Assembly: GCF_016862455.1 (NCBI RefSeq)
Contig: NZ_BOMZ01000097.1
Location: 1 to 63,231 of the forward strand
Length of the DNA: 63,231 nucleotides
Reading direction: 5' to 3'
Source: Actinoplanes utahensis
GTDB taxonomy: Bacteria; Actinomycetota; Actinomycetes; Mycobacteriales; Micromonosporaceae
The notes under the pieces were generated by a model. The model saw only the letters and a program-made list of their open reading frames with translations, had not been told where the DNA came from and made no database searches. Numbering within the stretch: position 1 is the first letter of the stretch; each line of letters starts with the position of its first letter. Below are positions 45,315-54,718 of this stretch, one piece after another. The translations under genes and the position numbers were made by a program.

Positions 45315-46571
45315 ATGATGAGTTCAAGTGTTGTCTCACGGCCGGTCACCGGCCTCCCGGAATATGTCGGTGACGGCATCTATCTGCACGTCGACGGGGA
45401 ACGGTTCGTCGACTGCGCCTCCGGGACGTTCAACGTCTCCCTCGGTTACTCCACGCCGGAGATCATCGACGCGCTGCACGGCCAGCTCGACCGGGTCGCC
45501 CACCTGTCCTCGGAATTCACCCGGGCCAAGTCCGCCGAGATCTTCGAGCTGATGCGCCCCGAGCTGCCGCCGCAGATCGGCGCCTTCTGGTTCCGTGACA
45601 TCACCGGATCCGGGGCCAACGAGGCGGCGATCAGAATCGCGCAGAAAGCGACCGGCAGGTCCGACATCTTCTCGTTGTTCCTGTCGCATCACGGACAGAC
45701 GGTGGGCACCACCGGAATCTCCGGAAACGCTTTCCGGAATCGCAGTTTCTCGCTGCCGTTCGCGCATTCCGTCAAGATCCCCGGACCGGACTGCGCGAAC
45801 TGCTTCTACGGCCAGGTCCCGGGCAGTTGCGCGATGATGTGCGCCCGGCGGCTCGAGGACTTCGTCGAGTACGCGTCGAGTGGCCAGGTGGCCGCCCTGG
45901 TCGTCGAGCCGGTGATGGGCAACGGCGGCAACATCGTCCCGCCGCCGGACTACTACCGGGTCCTCCGGGAGACCTGCGACCGGCTCGGCATCCTGATCAT
46001 CGCCGACGAGGTGCAGACCGGCTTCGGGCGTACCGGATCGTTCTTCGCCTCCACCGGTTACGCCGCCGGCCTGCGCCCGGACATCATCACCTTCGCCAAG
46101 GGCGCCGGTGGCGTCGGCATCCCGGTCGCTGGTGTCCTGATGCGCCCCGAGCTCGACGTCCTCGAGTCGTGGGAGCACTCCAGCACCTCCGGCGCCAACC
46201 CGCTCGCCCTGGTCGCCCTCGAGGAGACCGTGCGTTACATCCGGGACCGCGGCGTCCTCGGCAACGTGACGGCGGCCGGCGCCCGGCTGCACCGCGGCCT
46301 GCTCGCCCTCTCCCGGACCTTCCGCGACATGACCGGTGTCCGCGGCGTCGGCCTGATGCAGGCGTTCGACCTGCCCACCAGCGTCGACGTCGAGCAGTTC
46401 ATCGCCCTCGGGCGGCGGCACGGCCTGATCCTGCGCGGCAGCCGGTACGGCTTCGGCCGCGCCGTCAAGGTCCGCCCGCCCCTGATCATCACCGGCGAGC
46501 AGGTGGACGACCTGCTCGACCGCCTGCACGCGACCCTGCAGTCCTTCCAGAAGGAGGCCACCCGGCCGTGA
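45315..46571 (+). CDS. Class III PLP-dependent aminotransferase
   Basis: 418 aa. Motifs: GERFVDCASGTFNVSLGYSTP, FRDITGSGANEAAIRIAQKA, PDCANCFYGQVPGSC, LIIADEVQTGFGRTGSFFA (PLP Asp) and the Schiff-base Lys in ITFAKGAGGVGIP. Class III enzymes act on omega-amino, ornithine, GABA-like or amino-sugar substrates. It is the first gene of a set of five tightly packed genes. GGAAAGG serves tandem ATG codons. Low similarity to housekeeping ArgD/GabT in its Cys-rich insertion (CANC..SCAMMC) suggests a specialised role. Confidence 0.88.
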   Translation: MMSSSVVSRPVTGLPEYVGDGIYLHVDGERFVDCASGTFNVSLGYSTPEIIDALHGQLDRVAHLSSEFTRAKSAEIFELMRPELPPQIGAFWFRDITGSGANEAAIRIAQKATGRSDIFSLFLSHHGQTVGTTGISGNAFRNRSFSLPFAHSVKIPGPDCANCFYGQVPGSCAMMCARRLEDFVEYASSGQVAALVVEPVMGNGGNIVPPPDYYRVLRETCDRLGILIIADEVQTGFGRTGSFFASTGYAAGLRPDIITFAKGAGGVGIPVAGVLMRPELDVLESWEHSSTSGANPLALVALEETVRYIRDRGVLGNVTAAGARLHRGLLALSRTFRDMTGVRGVGLMQAFDLPTSVDVEQFIALGRRHGLILRGSRYGFGRAVKVRPPLIITGEQVDDLLDRLHATLQSFQKEATRP

Positions 46572-47632
46572 AAGCACTCAAGTTCCGCAGCGCCTGGGAC
46601 GTCGACCTGGCCGAGGTTCCGGACCTGCACGTGATCGGTGACGACGACGTGGTCGTCGACATCAAGTTCTGCGGCGTCTGCGGCACCGACCTGGGCATCG
46701 TCTCCGGTTCCTACCCGGTCGCCGTCCCCGGGGTCACTCTCGGCCACGAGGCGAGCGGCATCGTCGCCGAGACCGGCGCCGCGGTCACCACCGTCGCGCC
46801 GGGCGACCGGGTGGTGATCAACCCGACCCCGTACTGCGGCCGCTGCCGGATGTGCCAGACCCAGCGGATCAACCACTGCGTCAACAAGCACGGCACCGAG
46901 AGCGGGGTCAGCTACGACGGCGCGTACGCCGGGAAGTACCGCACCACCTCGGCGTTCGTGCACCGGGTGCCGGACGACGTCTCGCTGCGGGCGGCCGCCC
47001 TGACCGAGCCGCTGAGCTGCGTGGTCGCCGGTGCCCGCAAGATCCAGCCGCCGTCGCTGAGTGCGTTCACCTACGTCTTCGGCGCCGGCCCGCTCGGCCT
47101 GCTCTACACCTGGGTGCTGTCGCTCAAGGGCCTGACGCCGGTCGTGATCGAGCACTCGGCGGCCCGCTTGGAGTACGCCCGGGACCGCCTGCCCGACGGC
47201 ACCGCCGCGTACGCCTCCCTGGAGGAGGCCCGCACCAAGTACTTCAACGACCCGCAGGCGCCGATCGACATCGTCGTCGACACCACCTCGATGCTGCTGG
47301 AGGACCTCTTCCCGCAGATGGCGCCCGGTGGCACGTACATGTCGATCGGCCTGAAGGAGAAGCTCGCGTCGATCGACACGATGCTGCTGGCCGACCGCAG
47401 CCTGTCGGTGATCGGCTCGATCGACTCCCTGCACGGCTCGTTCACCGAGGCGTTCCACCTGATCACCACCGGCCGGATCCCGGCCGAGCGGCTGGTCAGC
47501 CACGTGATCCCGCTCGACGACTTCGCGACCGGGTTCGCGGCGCTCGGCTGCGACATCGACGGCAAGCGGTTCGGGCCCGCCGACCAGGCCAGCTGCAAGG
47601 TGCTGATCGCTCCCGGAGGCATCGATGAGTGA
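46568..47632 (+). CDS. Zinc-dependent medium-chain dehydrogenase
   Basis: 354 aa. The catalytic Zn site is CGVCGTDLG with GHEASG; the structural Zn lobe has CGRCRMCQTQRINHC. The nucleotide fold is VFGAGPLGLLY. It belongs to the sorbitol/threonine dehydrogenase branch, so oxidation of a polyol or cyclitol hydroxyl before transamination by the upstream enzyme is plausible (inference). GTG 46568 overlaps the aminotransferase stop (GTGA). Confidence 0.88.
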   Translation: MKALKFRSAWDVDLAEVPDLHVIGDDDVVVDIKFCGVCGTDLGIVSGSYPVAVPGVTLGHEASGIVAETGAAVTTVAPGDRVVINPTPYCGRCRMCQTQRINHCVNKHGTESGVSYDGAYAGKYRTTSAFVHRVPDDVSLRAAALTEPLSCVVAGARKIQPPSLSAFTYVFGAGPLGLLYTWVLSLKGLTPVVIEHSAARLEYARDRLPDGTAAYASLEEARTKYFNDPQAPIDIVVDTTSMLLEDLFPQMAPGGTYMSIGLKEKLASIDTMLLADRSLSVIGSIDSLHGSFTEAFHLITTGRIPAERLVSHVIPLDDFATGFAALGCDIDGKRFGPADQASCKVLIAPGGIDE

Positions 47633-48734
47633 GCCCCGGATCAGCGTGATCATCCCGTACCGGGACCGGGTCGAGAACCTGCGCCTCGCCCTGTCCGCGC
47701 TCGCCGAGCAGACCCTGGCGGCCGGCGCCTTCGAGGTGGTGCTCGGCGTCCTGGACGACAGCGGGGAACACGCCGAGGTGTGCCGGGAGTTCGCCGGCCG
47801 GCTCGACATCGTCACGGTGTCGTCGGCCCGGCCCTGGCAGGTCGGCCTCGCCCGCAACCTGGCGCTGCGGCAGGCCACCGGCGAGACCGTGGTGCTGATG
47901 GACGTCGACATGGCGCTGCCGCCCCGCTGCCTGGAGGATCTCTGGGACCGGCACTTCGCGTACGGGCAGCGGATCTGCGTGGTCGGCCAGATGATCGACT
48001 ACGACAACAACACCGGCGACGTCACCGAGGTCGGCGTCCTGCCCTATGAGCACTACCGCAAGCTGCTCGCCGATCTGCAGGTGACCGGCACCGGCGACCA
48101 GGACCCGCGGATGACCGCCGAACACGTCATCCCGTGGTCGTTCGCGTGGACCGCGCTCGTCGCGCTGCCCCGTGAGCTGGCCGGGGATTTCGACCTGAAC
48201 TTCCACGGGTACGGGGTCGAGGACCTGGAGTGGGCGTACCGGGTGTCCCGCACCGGGACGCCGGTCGTGATGGGCCGCGACTTCTTCGGCGTGCACCTGC
48301 CGCACGTGCGTGACGTCGCCGCCAACAAGCGCACCGAGGCGCCCAACTACCGCTACTTCCTGCGCCGCTGGCCGGGCGCCGACGTCGAGTTGGCCTGCGC
48401 GTTCGGCGACTTCGAGGCCAACGAGCGGTACCCGGGGTTCCGCCGGGCCGTGGCGGAGGCCACCGGGGTGCCCGGGGGCACGCTGACCGTCGTACACGGA
48501 AAGGTCGAAGGTCGGCGCGAACTGGTGGTCGGTGTGCCCGCCGGAACCACCGCCGTGCTGCCCGCGACGGCCACCGAGGTGGAGGTGCTGCCGCTGGCGG
48601 GGCTGGCGCTGCCCTACGCGGACGGCGCCGTCGACCGCTGCCGGGTGCTCGGCCCGGTGACCGCGCTGCCCGAGGTGTACCGGGAGCGGATCCTCGCCGA
48701 GGTCCGCCGGGTCAGCCGCCTGGTGGGGCCCTGA
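47625..48734 (+). CDS. Family 2-like glycosyltransferase
   Basis: 369 aa. GT-A fold: RISVIIPYRDRVENLRLALSAL, VVLGVLDDSGE, QVGLARNLALRQATGETVVL, MDVDMALPP (DxD) and FHGYGVEDLEWAYRVSR, the ED acceptor motif also seen in chondroitin-synthase-type GT27-like C-domains. The last 120 residues are an unassigned domain (ELVVGVPAGTTAVLP). Overlaps the dehydrogenase by 8 bases. Donor and acceptor unknown. Confidence 0.85.
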   Translation: MSEPRISVIIPYRDRVENLRLALSALAEQTLAAGAFEVVLGVLDDSGEHAEVCREFAGRLDIVTVSSARPWQVGLARNLALRQATGETVVLMDVDMALPPRCLEDLWDRHFAYGQRICVVGQMIDYDNNTGDVTEVGVLPYEHYRKLLADLQVTGTGDQDPRMTAEHVIPWSFAWTALVALPRELAGDFDLNFHGYGVEDLEWAYRVSRTGTPVVMGRDFFGVHLPHVRDVAANKRTEAPNYRYFLRRWPGADVELACAFGDFEANERYPGFRRAVAEATGVPGGTLTVVHGKVEGRRELVVGVPAGTTAVLPATATEVEVLPLAGLALPYADGAVDRCRVLGPVTALPEVYRERILAEVRRVSRLVGP

Positions 48735-48735
48735 G

Positions 48736-49527
48736 GTGCCCCTCGTCGAGCTGCTCGACGCGGCGGTGGCGGCGGCCCGGGCCGGCGCGCGGGTGATCCG
48801 GGACGCCGGGACGGTCCAGGCGATCCGGCACAAGTCCAGCGGCACCGACCCGGTGACCGAGATCGATCTGGCGGCCGAGGCCGCGATCACCGCGTCGCTG
48901 TCCGCCGCGCGGCCGCACGACACCCTCATGGGCGAGGAGGGCACGGCACGGGCGGGGACCTCCGGCTTGCGGTGGGTGGTGGATCCGGTCGACGGCACGA
49001 CCAATCTGCTGTACGGGTCTCCGCACGTCACCGTGAGCATCGCCGCCGAACGACAACTCCCGGACGGCGCCTGGCGGGCCGTCGTGGGCGTCGTCGCCGA
49101 CCCGTCCCGCTCCGAGATGTTCACCGCGGCGCTCGGCCGCGGCGCCCGCCGCAACGGCACACCGATCCGCGTCAACGATCCGGTGCCGCTCGACCGGGCC
49201 CTCGTCACGACCGGTTTCGCCTACCTTCCGGAGTCCCGGGCGCGGCAGGCGGCGGTCGTCGCGGACCTGCTGCCCCGGATCCGGGACATCCGCAGCCACG
49301 GCAGCGCCGCCCTGGAACTGTGCTGGCTCGCCGCCGGCCGCTGCGACGCCTACTACGAGGACGAGCTGGCGCCCTGGGACTGGGCGGCCGGGGCGCTGAT
49401 CGCCGCCGAGGCGGGCGCGGTCGTCACCCCGTTCGGATCCGGGGTGCTGGCCGCCGGGCCCGCCCTCCAGCCGGCGCTGGCCGGACTACTGCAGACAAGG
49501 ACAGGACATGCAGCCGTACCGCATTGA
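48736..49527 (+). CDS. Inositol monophosphatase-family phosphatase
   Basis: 263 aa. Metal-binding motifs are complete: MGEEG (Glu), DPVDGTTNLLYG and APWDWAAGALIAAEAGA. KSSGTDPVTEIDLAAE is the mobile loop. The family includes inositol-1-phosphatases, PAP phosphatases and histidinol-phosphatases; the neighbourhood of polyol dehydrogenase, aminotransferase and glycosyltransferases favours a sugar/cyclitol phosphate (inference). GTG one base after the previous stop. Confidence 0.9.
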   Translation: MPLVELLDAAVAAARAGARVIRDAGTVQAIRHKSSGTDPVTEIDLAAEAAITASLSAARPHDTLMGEEGTARAGTSGLRWVVDPVDGTTNLLYGSPHVTVSIAAERQLPDGAWRAVVGVVADPSRSEMFTAALGRGARRNGTPIRVNDPVPLDRALVTTGFAYLPESRARQAAVVADLLPRIRDIRSHGSAALELCWLAAGRCDAYYEDELAPWDWAAGALIAAEAGAVVTPFGSGVLAAGPALQPALAGLLQTRTGHAAVPH

Positions 49528-51142
49528 TCACATCACCGACCGCAACCCGCCACGCCTGCGCGTGCTGTACGCCGTCTTCATGACCCTCGCCCCGATCTTC
49601 GTGGTGTGGCGGACCGCCGTCGTCAACTGGACCGTCTGGTACGGGCCGGTGGCCTGGGCCGCCGAGATGTTCGCCGTCGTCACCACCGCCATGTTCGTGG
49701 TGTCGCTGCGCACCCGCACCCGGCCCGTGCCGCTGACCGTCACCACGCCGGTGAGCAGCACCGTCGACATCCTGGTGCCGACCGTCAACGAGCCGCTGCC
49801 GGTGCTCGAGCCGACGGTCCTCGGCGCTCTGCGGGTCCGCGGCGTCCGGGACGTGATCGTCCTCGACGACGGCGACCGCGCCGAGATCCGCGCGATGGCG
49901 GCCCGGCTCGGCGCCCGGTACCTGCCGCGGACCACCAGCGAGGGCGCCAAGGCCGGCAACCTCAACCACGGGCTGAGCGTCACCGACGCCGAGTTCGTCG
50001 TCACGCTCGACGCCGACCACATCCCGCTGCCGGAGTTCATCGAGAAGACCCTCGGCTACTTCGCCGACCCCGACGTGGCGGTCGTCCAGTCGCCGCAGTC
50101 GTTCTACAACACCGAGTCGTTCACCTTCCGCCCGCGGCGCGGGACCGAGGCGGCCTGGCACGAGCAGGAGATGTTCTACGGCGGGGTGCAGCCCACCAAG
50201 AACAGCACCAACAGCGCCATCTACACCGGGACCTCGGCGATGCTGCGCCGGTCCGCGCTGGACGCCGCCGGCGGCTTCGCCGAGGACACGTCCACCGAGG
50301 ACATCCACACCTCGCTGCGGCTGCACGCCCGCGGCGGGAAGTCGGTCTATCTGGAGGAGCCTCTGGCGTACGGGCTCGAGGTCGACAATCTGCGCCAGTA
50401 CTACGGGACCCGGCGGCGGTGGGCGATCGGCAGCCTGCACCTGCTGCTGCGGCACCCCGACTCGCCGCTGCGGGCCCGCGGGCTGACGTTCCACCAGCGA
50501 CTCAACTACACCAGCGCGATGATCGCCCACTTCCAGGGGCTCAACCGGCTGCTCTACCTGCTGATCCCGGTCGCGGCGCTGACCACCGGCGTGGCCCAGG
50601 TGACCGGCCCGTACGCGGTCTACGGCTTCGCGTTCCTGGCGTTCACCGTGTTCTCCATCCACACCGTGGTCAGCTTCGGCCGGGGGCACTACCACATGCT
50701 GCACAGTGAGGCGTTCGCCGTGGCGGACACCCTGCCGATGCTCGCGGCGCTGCCGGCCGCGCTGTTCGGGGAACGGCAGTTCGGCGTCACCCAGAAACGG
50801 GCGCGGCGCACCACCGATGCCCCGCTCAAGTGGGCGTACCGGGTGTTCGCGCTGGCCGAGGTGGGTGCGCTCGGGTTCGCGGTGACCCGGCTGATCCAGG
50901 GCGAGCACGTCGTCATCGCGGCCTGGGCGGCGGCGTCCCTGGCGCTGAGCGCCGGGTACACGCTGTTCTTCCTGGCCGGGACGGAACGGTACGAGCGCAG
51001 GCCGGTCACCCCCTGGTACACCGACCTCGCACCCGCCGACCTGTATGAGCGCATCGTCGCCCTCTCCGCGCCTTCTCCCGCCGGTCCTCCCGCCGCTGAT
51101 CCTTCTGTCGCGGGCCCCGGCCGGGAGAAGATCCCGGCATGA
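49508..51142 (+). CDS. Membrane glycosyltransferase, cellulose-synthase (BcsA) type
   Basis: 544 aa. Two N-terminal TM helices, then the GT2 domain: VDILVPTVNEPLPVLEPTV, VIVLDDGDRAEI, EGAKAGNLNHGLSVT, TLDADHIP (DxD), STEDIHTSLRL (TED) and the RRRWAIGS motif in place of QxxRW; about five C-terminal TM helices follow. There is no PilZ domain, so it is not a c-di-GMP-type BcsA. It may synthesise or export a beta-linked polymer or glycolipid. ATG overlaps the phosphatase by 20 bases. Confidence 0.88.
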   Translation: MQPYRIDHITDRNPPRLRVLYAVFMTLAPIFVVWRTAVVNWTVWYGPVAWAAEMFAVVTTAMFVVSLRTRTRPVPLTVTTPVSSTVDILVPTVNEPLPVLEPTVLGALRVRGVRDVIVLDDGDRAEIRAMAARLGARYLPRTTSEGAKAGNLNHGLSVTDAEFVVTLDADHIPLPEFIEKTLGYFADPDVAVVQSPQSFYNTESFTFRPRRGTEAAWHEQEMFYGGVQPTKNSTNSAIYTGTSAMLRRSALDAAGGFAEDTSTEDIHTSLRLHARGGKSVYLEEPLAYGLEVDNLRQYYGTRRRWAIGSLHLLLRHPDSPLRARGLTFHQRLNYTSAMIAHFQGLNRLLYLLIPVAALTTGVAQVTGPYAVYGFAFLAFTVFSIHTVVSFGRGHYHMLHSEAFAVADTLPMLAALPAALFGERQFGVTQKRARRTTDAPLKWAYRVFALAEVGALGFAVTRLIQGEHVVIAAWAAASLALSAGYTLFFLAGTERYERRPVTPWYTDLAPADLYERIVALSAPSPAGPPAADPSVAGPGREKIPA

Positions 51143-51984
51143 CGATTCTCGGCGCGGTCTGTCTGCCCCAACTGCCACCGGAACGCCTCCGCGGTGTCGC
51201 CGAAGCCGCCGACGAGGCCGGCCTCGACGAACTGTGGCTGTGGGAGGACTGCTTCCTGACCGGCGGGGTGGCCACCGCCGCGGCGGTGCTCGCCTGGACC
51301 CGCCGCCTGCGGGTCGGCGTGGGCCTGCTGCCGGTGCCGCTGCGCAACGTGGCCCTGACCGCGATGGAGCTGTCGGCTCTGCACCGGCTCTTCCCGGACC
51401 GGGCGATCATCGGGGTGGGCCACGGCGTCCAGGACTGGATGGGCCAGGTCGGCGCGCGGGCCGATTCGCCGATGACGCTGCTCCGGGAGTACGTCACCGC
51501 CCTGCGCGCCCTGCTCGCCGGGGAACGCGTCACCGTCGACGGCGCGTACGTGCGCCTCGACGACGTCGCCCTGGACTGGCCGCCGCCGCGTCCCGCGCCG
51601 ATCCTGATCGGCGGCACCGGCCCGCGCACCCTGCGGCTGGCCGGTGAGATCGGCGACGGCACGATCCTCACCGGCGGCACCACGCCGGGCCAGGTCCGCC
51701 GGGTACGGGAGTCCCGGGGTGACGGGAACCTGGTCGTCTACCTGCACGCGGCCACCGGCCCGGACGCGGAGGCCCGGATGGAGGGGGAACGGGTCCGCTG
51801 GGGGTACCCGTCGATCACCGACCGGGCCGTGACCGGGGACGCCGGTGCGATCGCGGCGGGAGTCCGCCGTTGGGCCGAGGCCGGCGCCGGCACGGTCGTG
51901 CTCCAGCCGACCCCGGACGACCCGGACCCGGAAGGTTTCGTCCGTTTCGTCGCCCAGCAGGTCCGTCCCCTGCTCACCTCGTAG
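51139..51984 (+). CDS. Luciferase-like (LLM) flavin/F420-dependent oxidoreductase
   Basis: 281 aa TIM-barrel. GLDELWLWEDCFLTGGVA, TRRLRVGVGLLPVPLRNVALTAMELSAL, AIIGVGHGVQDWM and PAPILIGGTGPRTLRLAGEIGDGTIL are typical. In actinomycetes many use F420. ATGA overlap with the membrane glycosyltransferase places it in the same operon, but its chemistry need not belong to it. Confidence 0.85.
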   Translation: MTILGAVCLPQLPPERLRGVAEAADEAGLDELWLWEDCFLTGGVATAAAVLAWTRRLRVGVGLLPVPLRNVALTAMELSALHRLFPDRAIIGVGHGVQDWMGQVGARADSPMTLLREYVTALRALLAGERVTVDGAYVRLDDVALDWPPPRPAPILIGGTGPRTLRLAGEIGDGTILTGGTTPGQVRRVRESRGDGNLVVYLHAATGPDAEARMEGERVRWGYPSITDRAVTGDAGAIAAGVRRWAEAGAGTVVLQPTPDDPDPEGFVRFVAQQVRPLLTS

Positions 51985-52000
51985 CGCCCGCCGAAACCCC

Positions 52001-52053
52001 GGCTGGTCGTCCGGGCTGTCTCGGTGCCGTCGAGACAGCCCGGACGACCAGCC
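52001..52053. terminator. 23-bp perfect bidirectional hairpin
   Basis: Bases 52001-52023 pair exactly with 52031-52053 around a 7-base loop. It lies between the convergent LLM and MFS genes. No T-run and no tandem copies of an arm. Confidence 0.85.
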
Positions 52054-52061
52054 GGACCGCC

Positions 52062-53309
52062 TCAGGCGGTGGCGACCGCCGCGGTGGCGTCGGCCCGGGG
52101 ATGGGCGTCCAGCTCGCGCCACGCCGGGAAGACGAACGGGGCGGCGGTCACCGCCAGATAGCCGCCGGCCGCGACCAGCGCGGCGGTGCGCAGGCCCAGC
52201 AGGTCGGTGGCCCAGCCGCCGACCACGCCGCCGAACGGGATGCCCGCCCAGGAGACGGCGATCAGGACGCTGATCGCCCGGCCGTGCAGATGCGTCGGCA
52301 CCCGGCGGTAGACCGCGGCCATCAGGATCGGGTTCACCGTGGACATCAGCGCACCCGCGCACGCGGCCGTGACCAGGACCATCCACACCCGCTCGCTCAG
52401 GGCCAGGGCGAGAAGCTGGGCGGGGCCGCCGAGGAAGAAACAGATTCCGAAGGTACGGCGGCGCGGCAGTCGCGGGGCCAGCAGGGTGTAGAGGATGTTG
52501 CCGGCGACCGCGCCCAGGCCGAACGCGGTCCCGATCGCCCCGAGAGCGGCCGGCCCGTGCAGGCCGTCACGCACCCACACCGGCACGAACACCGTCGCGA
52601 ACGCCTGGTCGAACATGTTGGTGACCAGCAGCATCGACATCACGCCGAGGATGAGACGGTCCGACCGTACACATCGGAACCCGTCCCGCAGCGCGTCGGC
52701 GTACCCCTGCTCCCGGCTCTGGGCCAGCGCCGCGGCGTCGGCGGAACCGACCCGGACCGCCGTCGCGATGATCAGCGCGCTGGCCGCGAACGACAGCGCG
52801 TCGAACAACAGCACCGCGGCCGGGTGCGACGCCGCGATCAGCAGCCCGGCCAGTGGCAGGCCGACCAGGGTCGAGGCGCGGCAGATGCCGTCGTACATCG
52901 CGGTGCCGCGCTCGGTCGACACGCCCGCCGCGGCGAGGGTCCGGGGGAGCAGCGCGCGCTTGGCCGCGTCGCCGAACCCGCGCAGCGCCCCGGCCAGCGC
53001 GATCAGCATCATCAAGGCGGTCAGCGACATCCCGTCGCAGTAGGCGACCAGCGGGATGCCGGCGACCGCGAGCACGCTGGCGGTGTCCGCCACGACAGCG
53101 GTCGGCCGCGGGCCGACCCGGTCCACGATCGGCCCGCCGATCAGTCCCGCCAGCACGTACGGCAGCATCTCGGCCAGCCCGGCCAGCCCGGCGAGCAGCG
53201 CGGAGTCCTGGGTGGTGAGGACCAGCCAGGGTACGGCCACGAAGGTGATCCGGCTGCCGAGCATGGAGATCGCTTCGGCCGTGAGAAGCGCACCGAGCTG
53301 GCGGTTCAC
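52062..53309 (-). CDS. Major facilitator superfamily transporter
   Basis: 415 aa, 12 TM helices. The start MNRQLGALLTAEAISMLGSR with GGPIVDRVGPRP (loop 2-3, motif-A-like) and DAAKRALLP resembles DHA3-type exporters of macrolides and siderophores. Cytoplasmic loop about 190-205 (SREQGYADALRDGF) is typical of that group. Substrate unknown; it faces the glycosyl cluster convergently, so it is not part of that operon. Confidence 0.87.
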   Translation of the reverse strand: MNRQLGALLTAEAISMLGSRITFVAVPWLVLTTQDSALLAGLAGLAEMLPYVLAGLIGGPIVDRVGPRPTAVVADTASVLAVAGIPLVAYCDGMSLTALMMLIALAGALRGFGDAAKRALLPRTLAAAGVSTERGTAMYDGICRASTLVGLPLAGLLIAASHPAAVLLFDALSFAASALIIATAVRVGSADAAALAQSREQGYADALRDGFRCVRSDRLILGVMSMLLVTNMFDQAFATVFVPVWVRDGLHGPAALGAIGTAFGLGAVAGNILYTLLAPRLPRRRTFGICFFLGGPAQLLALALSERVWMVLVTAACAGALMSTVNPILMAAVYRRVPTHLHGRAISVLIAVSWAGIPFGGVVGGWATDLLGLRTAALVAAGGYLAVTAAPFVFPAWRELDAHPRADATAAVATA

Positions 53310-53358
53310 CGGTCGGCCGGATCATTTAAATAGACCATCATCAATGTCTGAGGGTATG

Positions 53359-54048
53359 TCACGCCGGCGGCAGATGGTCGATCACGTTGTAGCGGTCCAG
53401 CGTCAGCGTCCCGGACGAGCCGTCGAAACGCGAGATCGAAGCATTGCGTACGCTCCCCGCGTCCCGCTCCACCTCCAGCACCTCGTCCCAGCTCAGCTGC
53501 TCGATCACGGCCCGCATCATCAGCACCACCGCGTCGTGGGCGACGACGATCACCCGCTCGCCGGCATGATCGGCGTGCAGGTCGTCGAGGAACGACGTCA
53601 AACGGACCGCGATGTCGGCGAACGACTCGCCGCCCGGCGGGGCGTACTCGAACTCGCCCGCCTTCGCCCGCCGCGCCGCCTCATCCGGGAAGCGGGCCGC
53701 CACCGCCGCGCGGGTGAGCAGCTCCAACTCGCCCATCAACCGGTCGACGAGCCGATCATCGGTCCGGGGCTCCGGCAGAGCCAGCCCGGCCGACTCCGCG
53801 GCGATCCGCCACGTCTCCCGGGCCCGCAGATAGGGCGAGGTGATCACCACCTGCGGTCGGCGATCCTCCGGAAGCGTGGCCAGCCAGCGGCCCAGCGCGG
53901 CCGCCTGCTCCGCGCCGGTCGCGGTGAGAGGCACCTCGGCGTCACGCCCGCTCACCGCCGCTTCCATCAGCTCGTCCTCGTCGGCTGCGGGGAAGGCGAC
54001 ATTGGCCAGGCTCTGCCCGTGCCGGACCAGAATCAGTTCAGCGACCAT
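53359..54048 (-). CDS. Histidine phosphatase family protein (phosphoglycerate mutase-like)
   Basis: 229 aa. The phospho-histidine motif is LILVRHGQSLAN, with PLTATGAEQA and GESFADIAVRL, and the second His in VIVVAHDAVVL. It acts on phosphomonoesters; the substrate is not identifiable. ATG 54048 lies six bases after TAGGGT on the minus strand, a leaderless promoter. Confidence 0.88.
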   Translation of the reverse strand: MVAELILVRHGQSLANVAFPAADEDELMEAAVSGRDAEVPLTATGAEQAAALGRWLATLPEDRRPQVVITSPYLRARETWRIAAESAGLALPEPRTDDRLVDRLMGELELLTRAAVAARFPDEAARRAKAGEFEYAPPGGESFADIAVRLTSFLDDLHADHAGERVIVVAHDAVVLMMRAVIEQLSWDEVLEVERDAGSVRNASISRFDGSSGTLTLDRYNVIDHLPPA

Positions 54049-54718
54049 GATCGGACCCTATCGGCCCGACCGCCCACCGGTCACGCACCGGATTCACCGG
54101 CACCGCTCCGAGTAACCGCACCCTCCGCCGGAAACGACCCGCCATTGCATCAGCAGATCCATTCGGACGTGCGGCACCCTTCTCCCTTCCGGTGTGGGAT
54201 GAAGGCCGGGGTGGTGGCGAGGGACAGCCGGCCCGCCGGCGGGCAAGCCCGGTACCGGCTTCCTTCCGGCTGGTCGTCACTGCTGACCTGCTGGTCAAAT
54301 GCTTGCCCGCCGGTTGTCGATCTTGCGAGGTCGTGGTGAATCGGTTCGTCCGAAATTCACTAGACCTCGCGCGGAAGGGGTGTCTCCGGCCCGGGCGGGC
54401 GGGTTTTCGTCGCTGGGTCGGATCTGGTGAGCGAGGGGTGGCGCGGACAGCGCGATCTCCACCATCGACAACGGCCGGCGAATTGGCCGGCAGGGTCGCT
54501 GCTGTCTCAACGCGCGGGAGACGGCACTGACAGCCGGCCGGGGAGATCCGGCGCTACGCGGACAGTTCCGGTGGCGATGCGGATCAGCCGGTTGCGGGAG
54601 GTTCCTCCGGGGCGCCGCCTGCGGTGAGGTGGTGGGGAAGGGTGCTGGTGTCGCCCGCGGCGGTGCGGGCGGGACGGACCGCCTCGGCGGAACCTCGATG
54701 TCGAGGCCGGAACTTTCT
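54049..54718. other. 670-base gap with no supportable gene
   Basis: Open readings of 60-110 codons exist (for example 54192-54530) but have shuffled composition, no ribosome binding site and no recognisable domain. Apart from the promoter of the phosphatase gene at 54055-54060 I see several short GC dyads and no repeats like those at 26-36 kb. It may be a decayed gene. Confidence 0.5.

Noticed and set aside
45315..51142. Naming the cluster as an aminoglycoside pathway
   Set aside because: No DOI synthase, 2-deoxystreptamine or typical DegT aminotransferase genes are present; only the general chemistry agrees.
54192..54530. 112-codon open reading in the 670-base gap
   Set aside because: No ribosome binding site, no domain and atypical composition.
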